A stretch of 64,000 nt of DNA from Diadema setosum (lineage: Eukaryota > Echinodermata > Echinoidea > Diadematoida > Diadematidae). The notes under the pieces were generated by a model. The model had not been told where the DNA came from. It was given only the letters and a program-made list of their open reading frames with translations, and ran no database searches. Below, one piece after another: positions 24,701-36,700 of this stretch (positions are counted from its first letter, which is position 1; each line of letters opens with the position of its first letter). The stretch covers positions 7,209,328-7,273,327 of the forward strand of contig CM067065.1 of the NCBI GenBank assembly GCA_033980235.1. Direction: 5' to 3'. The translations under genes were made by a program, and so were the position numbers.

Positions 24701-27700
24701 TGAGATGAGGGATCAGACGCAGGCCCCGCCCACAGACCTTGGCAAGGAGGGTCAGGAGAGGATTAGGGAGTTGGAAAAGAGGTTGAAACAGGTGGGTGTT
24801 TGTCATGCATAATGCCCCGGAGGATTATGCGATGACGAGGGATGGCTTAGGCAAGTGGGCATGTCCAAGTCGGTAGAGGGTTAGAAGTTGAGGAGGTGGG
24901 GCTAAGGAAAGTCTGTGTGTCCAAGTCAGTAGAGGGTTAGAAGGTGAGGAGGCGGAGTTGAGACAGGTGGGTGTGTCCAAGTCAGTAGAGGGCGAGGAGT
25001 CGAGGAGGTTAAGTTGAGGCAGGTGGGTGTGTCCAAGTCAGTAGAGGGTGAGGAGGTGGAGCTAAGGCAAGTGAATGTGTCCACATCAGTAGAAGATTGG
25101 AAGATAAGGAGGTGGGGCCAACTCAGTAGAGGGTTAGAAGGTGAGGAGGTTGGGCTACTAAAGTCAAGTGGGTGTGTCCAAGTCAGTAGAGGGTTAGGAG
25201 GTGAGGAGGTGGGGCTACGACAAGTCAGTCCGGGAAACCCGCTCATGAGGACCGCTCCCGCGTACGAGGACTGCCCCGCCTCATGAGGACCGCCCCCACG
25301 CCTCATGAGGCCCTCTATTCATCTCACATCTGACGTATAAATTGTCGCAACTTTGCACGGTGATTTTTAGTTACACACACATGTTCGCTATCCATGATGA
25401 AAAGAAGAAAAAATCCTATCTGTTTTTTTTTTTTCAAAAATCGAGTTTTAATCAACCGATGTGTGTGTAACTAAAAATCACCGTGCAAAGTTGCGACAAT
25501 TTATACGTCAGAGGAGGATTAGAAGTTGAGGTGGAGCTTGGGCAATGGGTATGTCCAAGTCAGTAGAGGATTACAAGGTGCAGCTGTAATCAGTGGGTGT
25601 GTCCATGTCAGTGGAGTCAGTGGAGAGAATAGAAGGTGAAGAGGTGGGGCTTAGACCAATGCCTTTGTCCAATTTTGCTGAGGACTAGAATATAATGTGA
25701 ATGTGGGGCTAAAACTAGTGGGTTTGTCACACTGTAGAAGAGTAAAAAATATGGAGGTATGGCTTAAATCAAATGGTGTGTCTCAGTCTGTAGAGGATTT
25801 TAAAATGTTTGGGAGGGTCCAAGACCAATGAGTGTTTCACAGTTAGCATGGGGTATGGAGACTTGAAGGCAGGGCGTAGCCAGGTGATTATGGCATGCTA
25901 CGTGGTAGACTGTAAAATTTCATGAATGGAGAGGCTAAAGCATTTTTGGAACCCACACACCAATTTCATAACTTGCCAAGCTGTGATATTTACATTCAGA
26001 TAATCCACTTCTTATGGATGACTTATATATGATGATTTCTGTATGGATATGTATCAGTTTAATTGTTCCTTTTTTGCTTCTTTCAGGCCCTTGCTGACCT
26101 TTCCAGTGATGAACAGATTTTTGCCGACAAGCGGAGAGAGAACAGCGACCTCCTGGCAAGGCTCAAAGATGTGGTATGTCGGTTACTTCTTGATTTGAAG
26201 GATAGATTGATACATACACCAAATGTAACATGTGGGACTGAAGGATAGCTGGGTAGAGGCACTGGGAGGTTGTACCTAGTGAATACTAACTGCAGCACTA
26301 AAGCTGGTATTTTGTTTCATCTGCAAATAGTAAATAATACCTTAACTGGTGTCGGTAGTCGTTTTTGACATGTTCAAAAATTTGGTGAATTCCGGCTTCA
26401 GTTGGGCACACTCACAAGCAGAAGGTCATAGTGAGCCCGCACAGGGGAGCATCTAGAGCATGAAATTGGGCTGACTCATATCAACACGGCCAACTGGTTC
26501 AATTCACGCAGATCTGAGGTTGCTGACAATTTGCACTAATTGCCAGGAGCTAATCATTCAGTGGGCATGTGGCTTTAGTGGTCCTGGGCCCTGTTTCATA
26601 AAGGTGTACGTAGAGTTAGACTCTACAGACGACTGGGAATATAAAGTGCCAATATGTGTGCCCAATTTATTTTTTTCCTTATGTTTTAACAAAGTAAGAC
26701 TGCAAGTCAATATTTCATCTACATTACATCTACATTAGGGCAAAAGTACATTTTCAACAAGAAAAAAGGTGTATTAACATGTAAGAATAATCATTATCAT
26801 CTGCAAATTTCAGCATTAGTTTTTGAAATTAACAGTGATCAGGAAACCCTTTTCGCTTGCCATGTTCAAGTCATTGGTAAAGTTTTGCGTAACTTTACAA
26901 ACAGCTCTATGAAACAGGGCCCTGGGCTATCGGGTGATGGGCTTGTAGCACCCTGCATGCACTATGGGTGGTATTCTGAAAATCTTCGTAAGTCAGAAAC
27001 TTAGGAATTGCCTAGGAAAGACAGAATTGGTATTTTGAAATTTCTTTCTAGGAACTTCCAAATGCAAATTAGGCCATCCTTATCCCCGCCCACGTCCTTT
27101 CTTAAGCCAATACGAAATGCCGTATCATAAGGGACCAACCAATGACAAGCGCATATTACTATGTTGTAGGGTCAAATACACATGTGCGCAGCATGTCCCC
27201 TTTCTCACACTCATTTCGCGCATCAAAGTACATGTTGCGCGCATGAATGACAAGCGCGCCTATCACGGTTTTTGGTAGTTTGCTATTCTTAACAACGTAC
27301 TTGGGACAGGGGTGGGGCTTTCCTAAATAGTTTCCTGAAATTCTTTCCTAAGTGCATTCTAGAATACCAACTTCTTCCCAAGTCAGAAATTTGCATACTC
27401 CCGCCCCCTTCTTAAGTTTTTTCCCAAGTATAGGAAAAAAAAACTTAGGAGCAGACTTAGGAAGAAACTTAGGAAGATTAAATCCTGACTTTTTTTCTAG
27501 GAAGGATTTCAGAATATCACCCTATGTCTTTTTGCCTTCATTTAACCGGGAGCCATTACCTGCCTTCCTTGCCAGGAATCTGAGAGGGAGCAGTGTGCCA
27601 ATGAGCTGGAGATGTCGCTGGACAAGATCCGCAGGTTGGAGGGCGCCCTCGTGGAACAGCAGACCAAGATTGCTGAGCTGCAGACCCAGTTGGGGACCGA

Positions 27701-30700
27701 GGTACTGTAGACAAAATGTCATTGGCTTGTCTAGCTTGTACTACGATCATTTTGATTCAGGAGCGAGAAGAATGGATTTGTATGCAATGAAGGAGTGGGA
27801 GTGGGAATTATGAAAATAAGTCTTGGAATAGCTGCAATCCCAGTAGCTGCTTGTTTCATGTATGCTACGAGCTATTGATTGAAGGGCCAGATGAAAGGAT
27901 TGTATGCAAAGTAGGTGTGGGAGTATGAATTATGAAAATTAGTAGCAAAAAAAGCTACTGAATACTGCATATCCAATAGTGGCGACCAAATGGAATAAAA
28001 TGGAATCACATGTGGCCTGAGCTTTCGATCCTAGCAGAATCTTCGTCTGAGGCAAAATGAAAAACATATAGGGCAAGCATTCACCTGGTATGAACTAAAC
28101 ACAACAAACACATTCTGAAAGGGCTAGGGACACAGAACAATGAAAACAAAAGGGGTGGGTTAGAAGTCAAAGACAGGGAGCCAAACAGGTAAAGGAAAGG
28201 GGATTATAGAAGCAAGGGGGTGAACAGACAAAAGGCAAAGATGGGCCAGTGACGATCCCAAGGATCAGCTTTGGGATCAGCTGCTTTATGAATACCTTGA
28301 GCAAGTATTAATACCAAGAAGTAAAGTGTTTGTCTATTGTATTCAGCCATGCGTCAGTGTCAGTTTTCCTGTAAGTTCATGCGTAGCTGTACATGCTTGA
28401 CTCCTTCTGGCCTGTGTATGTATTACCACCTGTGGAAATACACTAGAAAGTTTGCCCTTTTTTGAGTGTGTGAATTTAACGAGCAAATCGACAATTCGTC
28501 GGGTGAGAATGAGAAGGGCGTTAATAATAATAAACTGTGCTTGTATAGCGCATATCACATTCAGGGAGAAGTCTCTATGCACTAAACCCATAGCGTTTAC
28601 AGTGGCGGATCCAGAGGGGGGCGCAACCGGCGCACACCCCCCCCCCTTTATTTTTCGTTAAAAACAAAAGAAATAAAAAGAAAAAAATGAAATGAAACCT
28701 GGAAGTGGCACCAGAAATATTAGTCACGCCCCCCCCCCCCCCTTTACAGAATTCCTGGATCCGCCCCTGCTTCAAGAGAACTTAATGCCCTTCTCATTCT
28801 CAATTCTCAAATTATTCTTGACTAAGGCCTATGTACAGATGGGGGTGAATGATATGGAATGTAACAAAGGGCACATTCTTGCATAGAACATGTCATAAAT
28901 GTATTTCTATTTTAATTTATTTATTAGATTTATTTATTTATATTTCTGTGAGGGTATCTAAACGTAGATTAAACAGTTCAATATGGTAGCATTGTCAAAC
29001 ACGTGCAGTTGTATCTAAATTCCATCTCTGAAAGTAGGTCAAATTGAATGCTATTATGAAACTGTGTTGACCCTTCCCTACCCCACAGACCGGTGGAGGG
29101 GGCTTTGAGTTACCCCTCTCTGCTGGTAGGAGGGCCATGTCTGTCCCTCCCCACGCCATGAGGACCAAGTCAGTGTCTGGGAGTACCACGGCCAGAGACA
29201 GGAGCAAGCCCCAGCCCCGCAGACTGCACACCAGCCCTCCACTGGTGAGTGCATCTCTCATGGAAGGGTCGCCATAGCGACGCTTGATGTAAAGCTGCCA
29301 TCACAAGTGTTTTTCTGTCTGTGTGAGTGTGGATCTGTGTATGGGTGGCTGTCGAGTGATCGTGAGGGAATGTTGACTCGGGCACCAGTACATAGAGATT
29401 AGTGATAAAGCTGTAGGCAAACTTGTTACGGGAATTCTTGAGTCTATCTGAACCGGGCCAGCATTGCTACTCCATGAATCCCCATGCCAAAGGGTCATTA
29501 AGACCATCAACCGCTCCCTGCAGTTGAATTAGTCCTCATAAGGAGTGATGTTGATTTTGTTTGTTTGTATGTTTTTCCATGGACAGTTTTCCCTGGAGCG
29601 TATTGTCCAGGGGTTCCGAGCCAGGAGCCAGCTGTTGATTCGTGAGCTGGAGGATGGAGACGCTGTACTCCAGGAGAGACTGACGGACAGCAGCGAGGCG
29701 GAGGACTCGGATCCAGAATCCAGGTGAGTGTGCTGCAAGCATTGCTAGCTTTCATTCATTAATTCATTCATTCATTCATTCATTCATTCATTCATTCATT
29801 CACCCATCCATCCATCCATCCATTCATTCATTCATCCATTCATTCATTCATTCATCCCTTCATTCATCCATTCATTCATTCATTCATTTATTCATTCATT
29901 CATTCATTCATTCATTCAAGCATTCAAGCCCATTACACAATATGCCTGGTTGATACCATTTGCTGACTATTGATAGTCACCGTGGGTGAACTACGAGGGT
30001 TCAGCATCATTTGCCCATTTTCTTATGTGGGTAGGTAGGGGGACCACTTTACTGGGTTGGCACCCTGCTCTTTGCGATGAATGAATGGCCTACTATTTTA
30101 AGCTACCAGAAAGAATTTTCTTTGGCCATTCCTTGCAATAATTTGCAGATGTGATCTGCAACATTGAAAATTATGTTTCTATTTTACCTCCCCCCATTCA
30201 GAGCTCTGGGCCAAACGTGGAACAAGGAAGAAAAGGGAGGAATCTCATCAGCACGGCAACGGCGGCGGAACCAAATCTTGAACAACAAGAGTAGGTTGAA
30301 GACAGAGGCTGTTTAAACAGCTTTCTTTTAAAAGAGTCTAGTGCTGATTGTGTGTTGGCAGTATGGAGTGATTTGAAAGCATGGAAGTAATTTGTGGCAA
30401 AAAAAAGAGTAATATATTTCAATTTTTCTTGTGTGTTTTTGTTTTATTTTTTATTTTTGGCTATCTAGTAGTGCTCATTTATGTTCATATAGTTATCAAT
30501 ATTTTCACGTCATTCTTGGAGTTATGAGTTGAGAGAAAGTGCTTTGCTGATATTAATCTGTTTTCATGCCGTGGAAAAGGATGTTTAAGAATACTGAAAA
30601 AGAAATATGTTTCCTGTAAGCACTGGTTGAAAGAAAGCGTGAGGAGTAAACGGTTCTTCTTGACATGCTCTATATTTCTCTATTCTTCTCACAAAAAAAG

Positions 30701-33700
30701 CATGTGAGACTGTGCTTCTTTACCATGTTTTGGAAAGATATGCTACATGGTGTTTCTAGTGATGATGCTGTCTGTTAAAACTAGAACAGAAGTAAAAATT
30801 TAAAAACACATTGACCTGGTGGTTTAGTCGAATGCATATGTGGGCGTATGGCGCAAGTTTCATATAGACGCCCATATGCTATCGACTCTTCTGTAGTGCT
30901 TACGCTTAGAACCATTGCCACCTCTGGGTCTACGCATCTTTAAGACAAGCATGGCCTAGACCAGCTAAAGTAATGATGTAAAATAACTTCAAAACCGACT
31001 GAGAAATTGTTGAATCAACTCATGTAATCTGTCTTCAAATCCTTTCTTTGGCCATTAGACTTTGGCTCAACGATCACGAAAGGTAGAGCGCCCTCTATGG
31101 AGGAGGCAGGGTCAGAAGGGGTCGACCTGAGGTCGAGCCTGACAACTGGCCAGGAGCGAGTGAGGGCGTCCCAGCTGCACATGCAGGAATCGCAGCAGAA
31201 GCTTCGGGATCTCACGCTCAACATCAGGTGAGTCTCTGCAGATTAACTCTTTCTATGCCGGGGACTTTGGACAATGTGCTCAGTGCTATCATATTTACTG
31301 TGGCCATTGGCAATCAGGCATACAAAGAGTTAATTGACCCTCAAAGAGGTTATATATGAGTAGGCACCAATTTCAAACATTTTAAAGTGAGTCCATCATC
31401 ACAGCAAAATGAAACCTTTCCTGTAATGCCTCACTTGTTACAAACAAGAAATATTCTTGAAATTATGGTTAGAAATTTCCCTCATCTTTTTATGCCTCCG
31501 CAACGAAGTGGCCGGAGGCATTATGTTTTCGGGTTGTCCGTCCGTACGTCCGTCTGTACGTCCGTCCGTCCCGTTTTGTTTTTGTCGATATCTCAAGAAC
31601 CATTTGGTGGTTTTACATCAAACTTGGTATGAGGGTATATCCTTGGGAGATAATACTTTGTGTGGATTTTAGGGTCACAGGGTCAAAGGTCACAGGTTAT
31701 TTTGTGAAAAAAAATTGAAATTTCATGTTTTTCTCCATATCTCGCAAATGGTTCAAGTTATCTTCATGGAACTTAGTATTTATGCTTGTACCAATGGGCA
31801 GTGATTATCTAGGGAAGTTGGGGTCATGGGTCAAAGGTCAAGGTCAACTCCTCAAAATATCACTACTGTCCTTATATTTATGCAATGCCTGAAGGTTTTT
31901 TTTTTTTTTTTTTTTAACTTGATGTATGCATGTATTACCCAATATATACTCTGTGGGAAGTTTCTTGCCAAAAGGTCAAAGGTCAAAAGGTCAAAAGTCA
32001 AGTGAAAGTGCTGAATTGCACTTTTTCCTCCATATCTCAAAAGTAACTCAAGGTATCATCATGAAACTTACATATTTATGCATGTTCAACCTAACAGTGA
32101 TTCTCTTTGGAACTGTGAGGTCAAAGGTCAAAGGCCAGGTTTAGATAATGCTATTTTCCCATTTGATACTGAAATTATACTTTTTCTCAATATCTTGAAA
32201 ATTACTCAATGCATAAACTTTATATAAAAGGGTCAAAAGTCAAGTAAAAATCATCAGTTCCCCAAATACCTGCACTCTGACATTTTAATCATTCATCCAA
32301 TTGAACCTAGTTCTAGGAAAGTGAACATTCAGCACATTTGTGGCAAACCTGTCATTCTAATATTTTGCCAATTGTGTGAAACTGTCATCACACATTGTCA
32401 AGACATTGTACTATAGACCTATTAGGAGAACCATGCATTATGGCGGAGGCATATCAGTCGCCGTAGCGATATATCTAGTTATATTTTCCTTTGTGTTTTC
32501 TTTAACCAGCTTTAATCACAAATGTTGCAAATTAAATTACAGTTTCGTTTGAGATAGGGCTGCAGGTTTCTAATGTTTTTTAATGAGGATCTTTTGAGGT
32601 AATCAGAAACCTCTTCTAAAATATGAAAGAGCATTTGATTCTAAGAGGAATTCAAAGTTTATGTGATAAAAATTGGTTTTGAAATGGCTGAAATATCCAA
32701 AAACAGAGTGATCCTCGTAAAAGTTGGGATTCATCTTTTACTATACCCCTGCCACACGTAGTGTGAAGGGGGTATATAGGAATCACCGTGATGCTGGTCG
32801 GGCGGTCAGTCTGTTGCAAAATCTTGCGTCGCGAACTCCTACAGTTTTGAAGCAATCTAAATGAAACTTAGGGTAAATGATGATATTAAGGTATAGATGT
32901 GCAAGACATGTTTTTTGTGTTTGTCGTACAATGCGTTGCCATGGTAACTATAATTTTACCCAAACCTTGTGGATTGAATAACTTCCGTAGTATTTAAGCA
33001 ATCAATTTCAAAATTGGTATCTATGATGATCTATAGGTGTAGTTATGCAAGACACTCTTTGTGTTTGTACTTGACAAAGCGTTGCCATGGTAACTGCATG
33101 TTTTCTTCGAAATCTTGTGGAGTGAACAACTTCCACAGTTTTGAAGCAATTGAAATCAAATTTGGTAGCATACTTGCCAACTAGTAAGATTTTATCAGAT
33201 TCAGTAAGATTTTTTACGTTAAAAATAGCAAAATCAGATTTTCTGTCAGAGAAATCAGATTTTAAAAAATTAGATATACCTTTCATGTTTATTTTCTGAA
33301 GATTTGATCGAAAGTAAGATTTTTAACTTCAGTTTGCATATAAAATAAGATTCTTGCAATCCACAAGTAAGATATTTCGTCTTGAAATGTTGGCAGGTAT
33401 GTGGTAGGCATTAATGGCCTTGAGGCATAGATGTGGAACACATAATTTTTGTGTTTGTCGGACAAGGCGTTCCCATGGTAACCATAATTTTACCAAAACC
33501 TTGTGGATTGAATAACTTCCACATCATTCAAGCAATTAAGGTCAAATTTAGTATGTATGATGATCGGTAAGTGTAGTTATGCAAGACACCAATGTGTTAA
33601 TGTAAGAAAGATGTGTTGCCATGGTAACCACTCATTTTTGTATCAAAATAAACCATTCAAGCAAGCTATGAAGGTGAAATTTGGTGTGTATGATGCTCTT

Positions 33701-36700
33701 AAAGATAATAAAAAGTTTTGGTACCTCAAAAGTTTCCCTGAATTTCTGTGTTTCAGGTTAAAGTACCTTTCATATAACTAACACTGTGAGACGTACTCGC
33801 CTCAAAGTGCTCTCATTTCTTAGTAATCATGCAATTAACTGCGACCAGCAGCCCCATACGCATAGCGTAATGGGGCTTCGCATTGTAGCATTCAGGATCA
33901 TGACAGATTTAGTATCGCGGGTAAATATCAACTTAAAATCAAAAGAATTCTTCAATTTGAAGACTTACCAATTAAGTTGAAGTCTTGAAATCAGGCTTCG
34001 GGCAACGTTTGGTTCTGCCAATAGTCCCTTTCTGTTCGAATTGATGACTGAATGTGACTCTGTCGAGAGGACCTTGGGAGAGCTACATACACTGATTACT
34101 ACGGCCAGCGCATACGCACACATCACATGCGAACAAATTTCAAATCCATGAAAGGATAAGATTTTTGTGTGCGCATGCACTGGCCATCAATAGTGTAGCT
34201 CTTCCAAGGTCCTCTCGACCGAGTCACATTCAGTCATCAATTCGAACAGAAAGGGACTATTGGCAAAACCAAACGTTACCCGAAGCCTGTTTTCAATACT
34301 TCAACTTAAGTGGTAAGTCTTCAAATTGAAGAAATTTTTGGATTTTAAGTTGATATTTACCCGCGATACTAAATCTGCCATGATCCTGTAAGCTACAATG
34401 CGAAGCCCCATTTAGCTATGCGTATGGGGCTGCTGGTTGCAGTTAGCTACTCAGTATGCGTATGGGACTGCACGCTGCTGGTCGCTGTACTCATGCAATA
34501 ATGGTTTCGTACAATACGTGTACTACCTCGCCGCCGTACGGCGGCGGCTCTGGTACGAAACCATTATTGCATGATTACGAAGACATGAGAGCACTTTGGA
34601 GCGAGTAAGTCTCACAGTGTTAGTTATATGAGAGGTACTTAACCTGAAACACAAACTAAGACAAGGAAATGCAGGGAAACTTTTGAGGTAATACCAAAAC
34701 TTTATATTATCTTTAAAGTGTAAATTTGCAAAATGTGTTAGTTTAAGGCAAATGTGTTGCCATGGTAACAACTCATTTTTGTATCAAAATACCGGTAAAC
34801 CATTCAAGCTCTGGAGGTCAAATTTGGTACAGTGTATGATGGTCTTTAAGTGTAGTTATGCAAAATGTCCCTTGTGTTTGTATCAGACAATGCATTGCCA
34901 TGGTAACCACGCTTTTTACCCAAACCTTATGGAACTCGGTGTCAACTCTGTAATTGTACAGTAAACTGAAATTATTCTGTTTCCAATTTGACAAGTGCAC
35001 AAACTTGGTATTAACGTCATTGCCCTCATGACATCACATACTATAAAGCGACACTAGGGGCGGGGGTATTAATCACCTTCAGTGATAATTCTAGTTAGGA
35101 TTGCTTTCTTTTACCTTGTTTTTGGATGTCTCAGCCATTTCAAATCCAATTTTTGTGACATAAACTTTGAATTCATCTGAAAATGATAAGGTCGGTACTA
35201 GTTTGTAAGTGGTTTCTTGGCATCTTGCAGAAAGTTAAAAGCCCAATCCTCATCTTCACCAATACTATACATCCCTTCAGTCACAAATATCTTGAATTAG
35301 CACACAATCAAACTCTTTTTTTTTTTTCCAGACTGAAGGAGGAACTGATCCGAGAGTTGGTGCAGACTGGGAAGGACTCGGAGGCAGCCAATAAGAAGTA
35401 CTCGGAGAAAATCAAGCACCTCGAAAAGGTTTGTTTTGGAGCAAGTCAGATGAGTCTTGATAAGATATGAGATAGTTTGCTATGATTTGCGGTTCGTAAC
35501 TTGTTGTTTTTCAATATTGTTGATATGGAGTTGTGCTTGCTGCCTTCTACGTACAGTATGATGTCCTTTTCATATTAAAAAAAATATGAAGTGTCCTTTT
35601 TGCCAACTTTGACTTTTCCTTCTTTCCTATCTTTTCCACTCTCTCATATATTTCTTTTCTATTTTTGTTGTAATACTTTCACCATTCTGTTGGTTTCTTT
35701 CCCCAATTCTTTTCCATGTATTTTTTTTCCCCTCAATCTTGTCCTTTTTAGTTGTTACTTCTGTTTATACCCCCGCCACACATAGTGTGAAGGGGGTATA
35801 TAGGAATCACCGTGATGCTGGTCGGGCGGTCGGTCTGTTGCAAAATCTTGTGTCGCGAACTCCTCCTACAGTTTTGAAGCAATTGAAATGAAACTTAGGG
35901 TAAATGATGATATGGAGGTATAGATGTGCAAGACATGTTTTTTGTGTTTGTCGGACAATGCCTTGCCATGGTAACCATAATTTTACCCAAACCTTGTGGA
36001 TTGAATAACTTCCATAGTACTTAAGCAATCAATTTCAAAATTGGTATCTATGATGATCTATAGGTGTAGTTATGCAAGACACTCTTTGTGTTTGTACTTG
36101 ACAAAGCGTTGCCATGGTAACTGCATGTTTTCTTCGAAATCTTGTGGAGTGAACAACTTCCACAGTTTTGAAGCAATTGAAATCAAATTTGGTAGGCATT
36201 AATGGCCTTGAGGCATAGATGTGGAACACATAATTTTTGTGTTTGTCGGACAATGCGTTGCCATGGTAACCATAATATTACCAAAACCTTGTAGATTGAA
36301 TAACTTCCACATCATTCAAGCAATTAAGGTCAAATTTAGTATGTATGATAATCGGGAGGTGTAGTTATGCAAGACACCAATTTGTCAATCAGTTGCAATG
36401 AAAACATATCGACGGAAGAATTTCATGAATTTGAATACCAATATGTTAATATGAGAAAAATGTGTTGCCATGGTATCCACCAATTTTTGTATCAAATTGA
36501 ACCATTTAATCTATGAAGGTGAAATTTGGTGTGTATGATGCTCTTTTGCAAAATGTAGTTTTGCAAAATGTCCTTTGTATTTGTATCGGACAATGCGTTG
36601 CCATGGTAACCGCAGTTTTTTCTTTTTAATCCTGTGGAGTGAACTTCTTCCACAGTTTTCAAGCAATTGAGACCAAATTTGGTAGGCATTATGGCCCTGA

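Larger units (their letters stand above)
32742..35094 (+). mobile_element. Helitron2/Helentron-like element, family B, copy 1
   Basis: It begins TATACCCCTGCCACAC; near the 3' end the inverse word GGGCGGGGGTAT is followed by the hairpin ATCAC-CTTCA-GTGAT and the end AATTCTAG. The interior is built of ~145-bp repeats, each with GTTGCCATGGTAAC-like and TTGTGGATTGAATAACTTCC-like words. Two later elements (33169-33401 and 33699-34716) sit inside. Non-coding, in KIF27 intron 17. Confidence 0.72.
32535..35277. mobile_element. Long-hairpin MITE, family M1, copy 3, split by a later insertion
   Basis: The left half (32535-32741) ends GGGATTCATCTTTTAC and the right half resumes at 35095 with TTAGGATTGC. 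In intact copies this is one continuous CCTTTTATTAGGATC centre. The right end at 35277 (ACATCCCTT) pairs with the left half. Confidence 0.8.

Noticed and set aside
28009..28075. GCTTTCGATCCTAGCAGAAT word resembling ends of Penelope-type retroelements
   Set aside because: It is only a short resemblance from memory, with no reverse transcriptase or second end nearby, so not reported as a feature.
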